Shown: positions 33,472-41,625 of the stretch, in pieces
How positions within the stretch are numbered: the first letter of the stretch is position 1
Layout of the letters: each line of letters starts with the position of its first letter
From: an uncultured Alphaproteobacteria bacterium
GTDB taxonomy: Bacteria > Pseudomonadota > Alphaproteobacteria > RF32 > CAG-239
Assembly: GCA_934273635.1 (NCBI GenBank)
Contig: CAKQSV010000002.1
Location: 1 to 64,000 of the forward strand
DNA: 64,000 nucleotides
Reading direction: 5' to 3'
Notes under the pieces: model-generated
Told to the model about the DNA's origin: nothing
The model's database searches: none
Seen by the model: the letters and a program-made list of their open reading frames with translations, nothing else
Program-made: the position numbers and the translations under genes

Positions 33472-34914
33472 TTAGAGCTGTTGCAAAGCCTGAGAGATAC
33501 GGCGAAGGGTCTCTTCCTTGCCCAAAACGACAGCCAACTCGGTGGCGCCGCCGGGGGTGGTCTCTTTGCCGCTCAAAGCAATGCGGACAGGGTACAGAAT
33601 CTGACCGTTTTTCAAGCCTTTTTCCGCTGCCAGAGCCTTAAACATCTCAAACAGGGCGTCGTTGCTCCACTCTTGCTGATTTTCAAGAGCCGGCAGAGCA
33701 TATTCCAGTGCCTGTTTGGCAATTTGAGCATCAGTTTTCATCTTTTTGTTGGTGAACAGCTCATTGTCGTAGGTCGGGAGATTTTCAATAAAATCAACGT
33801 TTTCAACAATCTCTTGCAGGGTTTCGATACGCGGTTGTAAAACCTGACTCAACTCAATCAAATTAACCTTGCGGGTCAGAGCCTGTTCATAATACGGTTG
33901 CGCCAATTTGTGGAACTCGTCAAAGCTCAGATTGCGCAGGTATTGACCGTTCATCCATTTAAGTTTAACGCCGTCAAAAATAGCCGGAGATTTGTTCAAG
34001 CGCTCGGCGGTAAAGCACTGTTTCAACTCATCAAGCGAGAAGATTTCCTGCTCGGTTCCGGGGTTCCAACCCAATAAGGCGATATAGTTCAAAATGGCCT
34101 CAGGCAGGTAGCCTTTGGCGACCAAATCTTGGAAGGAGGCGTCGCCGTTGCGTTTGCTCAGCTTGTGTTGCGCGTCTTTCATAACCGGCGGAACGTGAAC
34201 ATAAACCGGCGGCGTCCACCCGAAAGCCTCATAAATCAGGTTATATTTCGGGGTTGAAGAAATATATTCATTACCGCGGACAACGTGGGTGATTTCCATT
34301 AAATGGTCGTCAACCACATTGGCAAAGTTATAGGTCGGCATACCGTCAGATTTGAGCAAAACGCCCTCGTCAAGCTCGTCATAATCAATATCAATATCAC
34401 CGTAAACCACGTCAAAAAAGTGAGATTTGCCGGTTTTGTTAATGGTTTGGCGCACAGTGAATTTTTCACCTTTGGCGATGCGGGCGCGGGCTTCTTCCTT
34501 GCTGATGAATTTGCACGGGTCTTTGAATTTGGCAAACTTGGCGGCCAAATCTGCGTTTTCGCCCTCGTCGTCATCTTCACTTGAATCGGCGCAGAAGCAA
34601 TAATGCGCGCCGCCCAAATCAACCAGTTTGTGAGCATATTCGGCATAAATTCCTTTGCGCTCGGACTGAACATAAGGTCCGTAATTGCCGCCGACGTCCG
34701 GTCCTTCGTCCCAGTTCATCCCAACCCGTTTGAGTGTGGCATAAATGATATCCGTAGCGCCCTCAACATAGCGTTTTTGGTCGGTATCTTCAATACGGAG
34801 GACAAAATCTCCGCCCGATGCCTTGGCTATCAAATACTCATAGAGCGCCGTTCTCAGGTTGCCGATGTGCATATATCCGGTCGGGCTGGGCGCGAATCTG
34901 GTTCTTACTTTCAT
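33472..34914 (-). CDS. gltX: Glutamyl-tRNA synthetase
   Basis: 480 residues, full length. The class I HIGH motif is HIGN in FAPSPTGYMHIGN near 16, and the KMSKS motif is KLSKRNGD near 252. The residues MKVRTRFAPSP give the standard start. The C-terminal anticodon-binding domain is present (LKWMNGQYLRNL, GQILYPVRIALSG). Two ATGs are in tandem; 34914 places AAGG 7 nt upstream and 34917 is the alternative. Many alphaproteobacteria have two gltX genes, one of which makes Glu-tRNA(Gln) for the transamidation route; which one this is cannot be told here. Confidence 0.97.
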   Translation of the reverse strand: MKVRTRFAPSPTGYMHIGNLRTALYEYLIAKASGGDFVLRIEDTDQKRYVEGATDIIYATLKRVGMNWDEGPDVGGNYGPYVQSERKGIYAEYAHKLVDLGGAHYCFCADSSEDDDEGENADLAAKFAKFKDPCKFISKEEARARIAKGEKFTVRQTINKTGKSHFFDVVYGDIDIDYDELDEGVLLKSDGMPTYNFANVVDDHLMEITHVVRGNEYISSTPKYNLIYEAFGWTPPVYVHVPPVMKDAQHKLSKRNGDASFQDLVAKGYLPEAILNYIALLGWNPGTEQEIFSLDELKQCFTAERLNKSPAIFDGVKLKWMNGQYLRNLSFDEFHKLAQPYYEQALTRKVNLIELSQVLQPRIETLQEIVENVDFIENLPTYDNELFTNKKMKTDAQIAKQALEYALPALENQQEWSNDALFEMFKALAAEKGLKNGQILYPVRIALSGKETTPGGATELAVVLGKEETLRRISQALQQL

Positions 34915-34959
34915 CATTTTACCTTTTTGCTTAAAATTAAAAAAAACAATATTGCCCTG

Positions 34960-34988
34960 ACAATAAAACACTTCGGCAATTTTAGCAA
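34960..34988 (-). promoter_or_regulatory. Putative sigma-70 promoter of gltX
   Basis: Reverse-strand TTGCTA (34988-34983) and TATTGT (34965-34960) are separated by 17 bp, about 45 nt before the gltX start. Confidence 0.4.
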
Positions 34989-35025
34989 GCACCAATTTTG
35001 CTGTGCATAAATAGCACTCATAAAA

Positions 35026-35543
35026 TGCAAAAGGCTCCTTTTGCTAACTATGAATTGTTGATTTGCCAGCATAATTAATTTATGGTTGCAAAATTATTAG
35101 CGTATGAGTTGCATTTTTATTTTATGACTCCTATATGCTGGATCGCCACGCTAACGCTCGCGATGACGATTCAGGGGAACGTACCCTGCCTCTTTGAATT
35201 TTTAGAGAAAGAATTCTTCCTTAAATTTTTAGGGAAGACGGATTTCTTAAGAGGACAGGAGCCAATAGCGAACTGTGCTCTTGTTGAAATCCTGATGAGT
35301 TTAAAGTTATGTGTGGAGTTTTAATTAAAAGGCTTTCCCTTACTATAAACTCACCTCCGGCAGCTATCGCTGCCACCTCCTCTCTAAATATTTAGCGAGG
35401 AGGTTTAAACTCACCCTAACCAATTCCGACTAAAACTTTTGTATAGTTTCGATTACTCTCACTAACAAAAGTAAGTCTCATTGGTCTGCGCTCACTTGCA
35501 ATGACGATTCAGGGGGTGGGACTGGCGCGATGACGTTTCTGGG
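35026..35543. repeat. Intergenic cluster of palindromes and dispersed repeats
   Basis: No credible gene in this stretch. It holds: a palindrome GCAAAAGG-CT-CCTTTTGC (35027-35044); ATGACGATTCAGGGG twice (35163-35177, 35501-35515) preceded by GCTCGCG or GCTCACTTGCA, plus a diverged third copy (35530-35543); GGCAGC-TATC-GCTGCC (35359-35374) directly joined to a 30-bp palindrome with 15-bp arms and one mismatch (35375-35404); and ACTTTTGT/ACAAAAGT (35435-35442, 35465-35472). The GATCGCCACG...CGCGATGACG unit at 35141-35167 resembles the dispersed GTCATTGCGAG-type repeats of many proteobacteria. Confidence 0.7.
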
Positions 35544-35550
35544 AAGATAC

Positions 35551-35590
35551 AAAAAAAAGAAGGCAAAGGAAATTTTTGCCTTCTTTTTTT
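35551..35590. terminator. Rho-independent terminator, bidirectional
   Basis: AGAAGGCAAA pairs with TTTGCCTTCT with A8 before and T7 after. On the reverse strand it would end the transcript of the 37-residue frame at 35632-35745. Confidence 0.85.
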
Positions 35591-35631
35591 AATATTACGT
35601 CATTTCACAATTCACAATAAGAGATGTACTC

Positions 35632-35745
35632 CTAAAAGTCAATTTCTTCTCGGGTATTCATCTCTCTGTGATTATCATCTTTGACACACTTAGCACACGC
35701 TTTGTCATTTGCATGAGCAGAATTAGAATAATTACGATTTTCCAT
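35632..35745 (-). CDS. Possible 37-residue peptide with C-x-x-C
   Basis: A small frame beginning MENRNYSNSAHANDK, with ACAKC in the middle and an acidic end (TREEIDF). It is highly polar with no signal or membrane segment. Support: it lies alone between recN and repeats, and a strong reverse-strand terminator follows 42 nt after its stop. Against: no Shine-Dalgarno is seen before the ATG and no homologue is recognised. It might be real or chance. Confidence 0.4.
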   Translation of the reverse strand: MENRNYSNSAHANDKACAKCVKDDNHREMNTREEIDF

Positions 35746-35865
35746 AAAATAAAAATTTAATTAGACATAAAAATATTGAACACTGCTCGTTTTTAGCATA
35801 TTAACCTTATTTTATCAAGGGATTTTAGAACGTAAATAACGATTTTTAGAGGGAGTGGACGAGAA

Positions 35866-37527
35866 TTAAGCGCCGATGAGGACTTTGGCGGCGGCACGAG
35901 CCTCGTCTGAGATGACCTCTCCGGCCAACATACGGGCGATTTCCTCGGCTTTTTGCGCCGCGGTCAGCTCAACCACGCAAGTGGTGGTAATGTTACCCTC
36001 CGTGTGTTTGGAAACCTTAAAGTGATGACTGCCACGGGCGGCGACTTGTGGCGAGTGGGTGACAACCAGTACTTGCACCTTTTGCGCCAAACGCGCCAAG
36101 CGTTCGCCCACGGCCTGCGCCGTCGCACCGCCGACACCGGCATCAACCTCGTCAAAAATCATCGTTCCGATATTGGAGCTTTGCGCCAAATTAACCTTGA
36201 GCGCCAACATAAAGCGCGCCAACTCACCACCGGAGGCGATTTTGTTCAACGGACCTTGCGGCGAATTGGGATTGGTCGAAACCGTAAAGCAAACGCAATC
36301 AAAACCCTTGGCGCTCCACTGTGTTTCATCCATTTTTTCAAATTTGGTCACAAAACGGGCTTTTTCCATTTTTAACGGCACCAACTCCGCCATAACTTTT
36401 TTATCAAGCTCTGACGCGGCATTTTGACGACATCCGCTCAGCAAATTGGCCTGACGCACATACTCTAATTTGGCGTTTTCTTCGGTTATACGCAACTGTT
36501 TGATACCGTCTTCACCATATTCAATCGCCGATAAACGTTGCTCAAAACTTTGCAAAACCTGCGGCAAATCGGCAATTGTACACTGATGTTTGCGCGCCAA
36601 CCCCCGCAAGGCAAACAGGCGTTCTTCAATGCTCTCAAGCTCACTTTGGCTCATATTGATGTTAGAGGCAAGCTCCTCAAGCTCGTTGACGCTTTCGCTC
36701 ACGTCAATCGCCGCTTGTTCAAGCATATCGGCCAGAGTTTGATATTTGTTATCGACCAGATTGTTGACCCTATCAATGGCGTTTTGCGCCTGACGCAGGG
36801 CATTTTGAACATCGGCACTTTGGGTAAGCGCCCCATAGGCGTAATTAATGCCTTCAATAATTTTTTCGGCGTTCATAAGTTCTTGCCGACGGCGGGTCAG
36901 GGTTTCTTCTTCATTGTCTTCGACCGCCAAACGACTCAATTCTTCAACCCAATGGCGGAGGTTGTCCTCGTCTTCTTTTGCCTTATTAATGTTGCTTTCG
37001 GCCTCAATCCTTGCGGCTTTGGCTTTTTTGTAGATTCCATAAGCTGTGGCAGTGGCAATCAGCAAGTCTTTATCCGCGGCGAACGCGTCCAACACGTCAA
37101 GGTGATTTGCCGGATTGAGCAAGCCCTGATTGTCAAACTGACCGTGTACCTCAACAAGAAAACGACCGAGCTCTTTTAGAACTTTAAGCGACACTGGCTG
37201 ATCGTTGAAAAAAATTTTACCCTTGCCCTCGGTGGTCAGCGTGCGTTTGATAACAACCTCATCATCAGCCTCGAGCTCATATTCCTCAAGCAATGCCGCA
37301 AAATCCGGATTATCGGGCAACGTAAAGCACCCCGTCACCGACAATTTATCTTCGCCATGGCGTATCAACCCCGTCTCGGCGCGGTTGCCCAGTAATAGCC
37401 CCAAAGAGTCAAGCAAGATAGATTTGCCGGCGCCGGTTTCTCCGGTCAAAACGCTTAAGCCGGACTGAAAATTCAAGTCCAGCTTATCAATCAAAACCAC
37501 ATTGCGTATAGACAGAGAATTAAGCAT
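35866..37527 (-). CDS. recN: DNA repair protein RecN
   Basis: 553 residues, full length. RecN is an SMC-like ATPase that holds broken DNA ends during recombination. Walker A GETGAGKSILLDSL lies near 30, followed by the long coiled coil (about 150-370), the signature ASGGELARFMLALK near 430, Walker B IFDEVDAGVGG and VTHSPQVAARG. AAGG is found 9 nt before ATG 37527. The gene follows bamD by 13 nt and is probably the last gene of the lpxC-bamD-recN run, an order common in alphaproteobacteria. Confidence 0.97.
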   Translation of the reverse strand: MLNSLSIRNVVLIDKLDLNFQSGLSVLTGETGAGKSILLDSLGLLLGNRAETGLIRHGEDKLSVTGCFTLPDNPDFAALLEEYELEADDEVVIKRTLTTEGKGKIFFNDQPVSLKVLKELGRFLVEVHGQFDNQGLLNPANHLDVLDAFAADKDLLIATATAYGIYKKAKAARIEAESNINKAKEDEDNLRHWVEELSRLAVEDNEEETLTRRRQELMNAEKIIEGINYAYGALTQSADVQNALRQAQNAIDRVNNLVDNKYQTLADMLEQAAIDVSESVNELEELASNINMSQSELESIEERLFALRGLARKHQCTIADLPQVLQSFEQRLSAIEYGEDGIKQLRITEENAKLEYVRQANLLSGCRQNAASELDKKVMAELVPLKMEKARFVTKFEKMDETQWSAKGFDCVCFTVSTNPNSPQGPLNKIASGGELARFMLALKVNLAQSSNIGTMIFDEVDAGVGGATAQAVGERLARLAQKVQVLVVTHSPQVAARGSHHFKVSKHTEGNITTTCVVELTAAQKAEEIARMLAGEVISDEARAAAKVLIGA

Positions 37528-37540
37528 TTGTCGTAAAACC

Positions 37541-38281
37541 TTAGTGTTTGGTCACCAACTTTTTGGCCTCGGCGCTCCATTGGCTGTCGGGATAGTTATA
37601 GATTAAAACCTGCGCGGCTTTACCGGCCTCGTCGTTCAAGCCCATAATGCTGTAAATTTCGGTCTGGCGATACAACGCCTCTTCAATATGCGAGGTGGTT
37701 TGATATTTGCTCACGACCTCGGAAAAACGATTGAGCGCCGACAGATAGTTCTGTTGTTGCAGATAATAACGTCCGATTTCCATTTCCTTACCGGCGAGGT
37801 GGTCAACGGTCAGGTCAATTTTGGCGCGGGCGTCTTTAGCATAATCGGTGTCGGGAAAACGCAAAATGACGTTGTTCAAAGCCTCCATAGCCTGCAAAGT
37901 CACGCTCTGGTCTTTTTCCACCGAGGTGATTTGGTCGTAATAGCACAGCGCTTTTAGATAATATGCGTAGGCAATATCCTGATTGCCAGGGTGGAACTTG
38001 ATAAATCGGTCAAGGCTGATGATGGCGTCATCGTAAGATTTGTCGCGGTAGTAAGCGTAAGCGCTCATCAGTTTGGCCTTAACCGCCCATTTTGAATAAG
38101 GATATTCCAACTCCACCTGCTCAAAACTTTTGGCGGCGCGGTTATATGATGTGTCTTCAAGCTGTGTGTAAGCCTGATTATAAAGCTCTTCGGCACTGGA
38201 AGGGTCTTTTTTGTCTCCGGCGCAGGCGGTCAACAACAAGGCTGTACAAACAGAAATCATTAGCTTTTTGGAATATTTCAT
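37541..38281 (-). CDS. bamD: Outer-membrane assembly lipoprotein BamD
   Basis: 246 residues. BamD is the essential lipoprotein of the BAM complex that folds outer-membrane proteins. The signal MKYSKKLMISVCTALLLTAC ends in a lipobox with Cys20. The mature part is a series of about five TPR-like repeats, starting with SAEELYNQAYTQLEDTSYNRAAKSFEQVELEYPYSKWAVKAKL, the most conserved part of the family. GGAGAGAAG immediately precedes ATG. It lies 9 nt after lpxC and 13 nt before recN. Confidence 0.95.
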   Translation of the reverse strand: MKYSKKLMISVCTALLLTACAGDKKDPSSAEELYNQAYTQLEDTSYNRAAKSFEQVELEYPYSKWAVKAKLMSAYAYYRDKSYDDAIISLDRFIKFHPGNQDIAYAYYLKALCYYDQITSVEKDQSVTLQAMEALNNVILRFPDTDYAKDARAKIDLTVDHLAGKEMEIGRYYLQQQNYLSALNRFSEVVSKYQTTSHIEEALYRQTEIYSIMGLNDEAGKAAQVLIYNYPDSQWSAEAKKLVTKH

Positions 38282-38290
38282 CTTCTCTCC

Positions 38291-39145
38291 TTATCCGATT
38301 TGATAATTATCAGAATCCGCAAACAACAATTTTAATAACTCATTATTGTGCCAGTGTCCAGTTTTGTTGGCGCGGTATTGTCCGCAAATTTGCAGACCGG
38401 CGGTGTATAAATCTCCCACAGCGTCTAAAACCTTGTGATTGACGCACTCATTTGCCACACGGAAGCCGCCTTCGTTTAAAATAGTCTCGCCATCCAAAAC
38501 CACGGCATTTTCCAGACTTCCGCCCTTAATCAGCCCCAAAGATTTGAGATAGTCAACCTGATATTTTTCGCAAAAAGTGCGACACGGCGCAATGCGGTTT
38601 TTGAACGTTTCATCATCCAGAACGCCCTCAAACTCCTGATGTCCGACAATTTTTGAAGGAAACTCGATACTGAAATGCAAATGCAGATTATTATCCTCCG
38701 CCGGCGACAGCTCTACCCTGCCCCCTTTATCATCCGCAAACGCAACCGTTTTTTTGACCCGCAAAACCCGACGCGGCGCATTTTGTTCAACCCGTTCGGC
38801 CGCGGATAAAAGCTCGTAAAAAATTTTGGCGCTGCCATCCATAATCGGAATTTCCTGATTGTCGGTTGTAATCAGGGCATTATCAATGCCACAGGCGCGG
38901 AGCGCCGCCATAAGGTGCTCAACCGTGCTGACGAGATTGCCTTTGTCATCACCGAGGCAGGTGCAGTTTCGGGTATCAACCACGTTGGTATAAAGAGCCT
39001 TAATCATCGGCTGAGACGGCAAATCAATTCTCTGAAAGACGATTCCGCTGTTCTCGGGCGCGGGCTTAATCTCAAGATTAACCCGACAGCCGGAGTGAAG
39101 ACCGATACCTGCGATTTTGACTGATGTTTTTAAGGTGCGCTGCAT
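38291..39145 (-). CDS. lpxC: UDP-3-O-acyl-N-acetylglucosamine deacetylase LpxC
   Basis: 284 residues, slightly shorter than usual (about 300). LpxC catalyses the committed zinc-dependent step of lipid A synthesis. Zinc ligands are visible: His77 in STVEHLMAALRACG, and His and Asp in CVNHKVLDAVGDL near 232. The catalytic Glu lies in the same VEHL segment region and the later HNNELL holds the base His. ATG 39145 has AAAAGG at 7 nt and gives the standard N-terminus MQRTLKTSV. RNase P RNA lies 32 nt upstream on the same strand. In many relatives lpxC follows ftsZ; here it does not. Confidence 0.96.
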   Translation of the reverse strand: MQRTLKTSVKIAGIGLHSGCRVNLEIKPAPENSGIVFQRIDLPSQPMIKALYTNVVDTRNCTCLGDDKGNLVSTVEHLMAALRACGIDNALITTDNQEIPIMDGSAKIFYELLSAAERVEQNAPRRVLRVKKTVAFADDKGGRVELSPAEDNNLHLHFSIEFPSKIVGHQEFEGVLDDETFKNRIAPCRTFCEKYQVDYLKSLGLIKGGSLENAVVLDGETILNEGGFRVANECVNHKVLDAVGDLYTAGLQICGQYRANKTGHWHNNELLKLLFADSDNYQIG

Positions 39146-39177
39146 TGTCAAACCTTTTCCGCGAACAAAAAATATTT

Positions 39178-39564
39178 TAAGGCAGTCTATAAGCCGAGTT
39201 CTGTACCCGCGCGAACGCGGGCGATAGCCATTCATCTAATCCGAACGTTGCCGTTCGGCTTGTCGCGACCTACCTCTGGGACGGATTAGGAACCCTCCGA
39301 AAAATATCGACTAAAGCAATACTTCCCTAACTTGGTCTTGCATCAAACAGGGTTTACCTTGCCGGAGACTTTGCAGCCGCCGCGGTGAGCTCTTACCTCG
39401 CCTTTTCAACCTTACCCGAAAAATATTCGGGCGGTAATTTTCTGTGGCACTTTCCCGTGGATTTCTCCAGCCGGACGTTATCCGGTGTTTTGTTCCTATG
39501 ATGCTCGGACTTTCCTCACCCTGAGATTTTCCGTTCTCGGGCGCGGCTATCCGACTGCCTCTGA
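39178..39564 (-). ncRNA. rnpB: RNase P RNA, class A
   Basis: Reverse-strand RNA of about 385 nt that matures tRNA 5' ends. The P1 stem is formed by GGCAGTC (39559-39553) and GACTGCC (39187-39181). Conserved blocks are visible in reverse complement: GAGGAAAGTCCGAGC-type core (39505-39530 region), the universal ACAGAACTCGGCTTATAGACTGCC-type 3' end (39181-39205), and the GGTAAGAGCTCACC region. A short reading frame in this interval is coincidental. It lies between the diverging mraZ and lpxC. Confidence 0.95.
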
Positions 39565-39736
39565 GGCGTAAGATTAATACATTTGCAGATAATTGCAATA
39601 ATTATTCAGATTCATACAAATTTTTTTTATTTTTTCATCATAGACGCAAACCTAGCCTAGCAAGAGATACAAGACTCGCGCTCCATCGGCAAGAAGAACA
39701 AAATATGAACTCTTAATGTTTTACTAAAAAAATCCA

Positions 39737-39771
39737 TTGATTACCATACTTTCCCATGATATACCATACTT
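39737..39771 (+). promoter_or_regulatory. mraZ promoter with three MraZ boxes
   Basis: TTGATT (39737-39742) and TATACC (39760-39765) are 17 bp apart. Read on the reverse strand, 39742-39771 consists of three contiguous 10-bp units containing TGGTA, TGGGA and TGGTA, each followed by 5 bp. This is the TGGGN-N5 triple repeat bound by MraZ in E. coli. The boxes cover the promoter, so autorepression of the cluster is expected. Confidence 0.7.
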
Positions 39772-39798
39772 ATCAAACGAAAGGAGCGAGTTGTCGGT

Positions 39799-40266
39799 AT
39801 GAGAAAGTTTTTTCTCTTTATGGATACAATCACGAACAAGGTCGATGCCAAAGGCCGTGTTTCGTTGCCGGCAGATTATCGCGAAATTGTTAAAGAATTA
39901 TCAACCGACATTGTGTGCTACCGCAGTTTGAGCGCACCCTGCATTGAGGGTTGCACCGAAGAATTGTTGTCTAAACTTGCGGCTGATATGGAATCTTCCC
40001 TAGACTTTTTTTCTCAGACCCAAGACGAGCTGACCAACCTGATTTTCGGCGATGCCCGCCGCTTTAGCTTTGATTCGACCGGACGCATTGTTTTGAGCGA
40101 AAAACTCCTCCAACACGCTCAAATCACCGATAGCGCGGTGTTTGTCGGCAAAGGTCGCAAGTTTCAGATTTGGAATCCGCAAAACTGGGCAAAAGAAGAA
40201 GCGCGCATCCGTGCCGAGGTGTTGAAAAACCGTCCGTCGCTGACACCGACAAAGGAGGAAAAGTAA
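39799..40266 (+). CDS. mraZ: Division/cell-wall cluster regulator MraZ
   Basis: 155 residues. MraZ is an AbrB-like DNA-binding protein that represses its own dcw cluster. It contains two copies of the family domain: DTITNKVDAKGRVSLPADYRE near 10 and GDARRFSFDSTGRIVLSEKLL near 82, each with the conserved D-x-x-G-R motif. AAAGGAG lies 12 nt before ATG 39799; an ATG at 39820 is an alternative giving the more usual N-terminus. The stop overlaps rsmH by one base (TAATG). Its own binding boxes are in the promoter. Confidence 0.95.
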   Translation: MRKFFLFMDTITNKVDAKGRVSLPADYREIVKELSTDIVCYRSLSAPCIEGCTEELLSKLAADMESSLDFFSQTQDELTNLIFGDARRFSFDSTGRIVLSEKLLQHAQITDSAVFVGKGRKFQIWNPQNWAKEEARIRAEVLKNRPSLTPTKEEK

Positions 40267-41183
40267 TGCAAGCCTCCTATACCAAACATTTTCCGGTTAT
40301 GTTGCCCGAGGTTTTAGAGACTCTCGCGCCCAAGGACGGCGAGGTTTATGTTGATGCCACATTCGGCAACGGTGGCTACACTGAGGCAATTTTACAAGCA
40401 GCAAACTGTCAGGTGATTGCGATTGACCGCGACCCGACGGTTTTGCCGCGAGTGGCCGAGTTGCAGAAAATTTATGGTGAACGGTTACAATTTAAGCAAG
40501 GTTGTTTTGGCGACATCGCCGAGCTGATTAATCAACCGGTCAACGGTTTTGTGTTTGATATTGGCGTGTCTTCTATGCAACTTGACCAAGCCGAGCGTGG
40601 TTTTTCGTTTGCAAAACCCGCGCCTTTGGATATGCGGATGTCTTGCGCCGGCGTGAGTGCCGCCGATATTGTCAACAACACTCCGGAAAAAGAGTTGGCA
40701 GACCTTATCTATAAGTATGGTGAGGAACGTAAATCTCGTCAGATCGCCGCGCGCATTGTCGAACGCCGCAAATCTCAACCAATCGCAACAACGACCGAGT
40801 TGGCCGAGATTATTTATACGGTTATACATCCGACGCCAAACGCAATTAATCCGGCAACACGCACTTTTCAGGCTTTGCGCATTGCCGTCAACGGCGAGTT
40901 GGAGCAGTTGGAAAACGGACTAAAATCAGCAGTCAACCTTTTATTACCCGCGGGAAGAATTGTGGTGGTTTCTTTCCACTCTTTGGAAGACAGAATTGTT
41001 AAAAACTTCTTCAAAGAGCAATCCGGCAACAACGCCCATGTGTCGCGTTATATGCCGCAAAACACCTTAACCGATAACGCGGTTTTAACCAACGTGTCAA
41101 AAGCAATTACGCCTTCTCAGAACGAGCTGGATGTTAATGCGCGCTCCCGTTCGGCCAAGCTGCGTTACGCCGTCAAAAAATAA
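40266..41183 (+). CDS. rsmH: 16S rRNA (cytosine(1402)-N4)-methyltransferase RsmH
   Basis: 305 residues, full length. RsmH (MraW) methylates C1402 in the ribosomal P site. S-adenosylmethionine motif DATFGNGGYTEAIL near 35, FDIGVSSMQLDQAERGFSF near 98, RTFQALRIAVNGEL near 200, and SFHSLEDRIVKNFF near 240 are all family blocks. ATG 40266 is the last base of the mraZ stop and has AAAGGAGG 8 nt upstream; a longer frame into mraZ is not used. FtsL follows after 23 nt. Confidence 0.97.
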   Translation: MQASYTKHFPVMLPEVLETLAPKDGEVYVDATFGNGGYTEAILQAANCQVIAIDRDPTVLPRVAELQKIYGERLQFKQGCFGDIAELINQPVNGFVFDIGVSSMQLDQAERGFSFAKPAPLDMRMSCAGVSAADIVNNTPEKELADLIYKYGEERKSRQIAARIVERRKSQPIATTTELAEIIYTVIHPTPNAINPATRTFQALRIAVNGELEQLENGLKSAVNLLLPAGRIVVVSFHSLEDRIVKNFFKEQSGNNAHVSRYMPQNTLTDNAVLTNVSKAITPSQNELDVNARSRSAKLRYAVKK

Positions 41184-41206
41184 CGAACCAGAAAGGAATC
41201 GCTAAT

Positions 41207-41593
41207 ATGAACAGTACGGATACGGCAAAATTGAGCATTTTGGTTACCTTGGCCGCTTTTATGGGTATCGGAATGTTTGTGTTGAAAAATCAGGTTCAGG
41301 CTTTGGAAGGCGAATTGAACCGCATTAACGCCTCAATCCAAGACGATGTGAAGTCGATTCACGTTTTGAAGGCCGAGTGGAGTCACCTCAACTCGCCGCA
41401 ACGTCTGCGTAACCTCGCTTCCAAACATATTTATTTAAATCCGGCGCGGGCTGAACAAATTATTAACTTTTCTGAGTTACCATTTTCTTATAGCGGCAAC
41501 GAATCTGACAGAAGATTAATTGCCCAACAAAACATAACCCGTCAGGCCGAGCGCAACCGAGAACTCAAAAAGTTGGTTAAAGCTCAGCGTTAG
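41207..41593 (+). CDS. ftsL: Cell division protein FtsL-like
   Basis: 128 residues. One membrane segment near the N-terminus (about 9-25, LSILVTLAAFMGIGMFVL) is followed by a periplasmic coiled coil (VQALEGELNRINASIQDDVKSIHVLKAEWSHLNSPQRLRNLASKHI), the arrangement of FtsL in alphaproteobacteria. The W-x-x-L-x-x-P-x-R-L-x-x-L-A motif is characteristic. FtsL bridges FtsB and FtsQ to activate FtsWI. Gap to rsmH is 23 nt with AGAAAGGAA before ATG. ftsI follows. Confidence 0.88.
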   Translation: MNSTDTAKLSILVTLAAFMGIGMFVLKNQVQALEGELNRINASIQDDVKSIHVLKAEWSHLNSPQRLRNLASKHIYLNPARAEQIINFSELPFSYSGNESDRRLIAQQNITRQAERNRELKKLVKAQR

Positions 41594-41625
41594 TCAATAT
41601 TATTCGGTAAGGCAAGAAGCAGCAA

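Noticed and set aside
35082..35324. 80-codon forward frame between gltX and recN
   Set aside because: It runs through dispersed repeat sequence, has no ribosome-binding site, and shows no protein-like pattern.
39311..39598. 95-codon reverse frame over RNase P RNA
   Set aside because: The interval matches the conserved RNase P RNA core; the frame is incidental.
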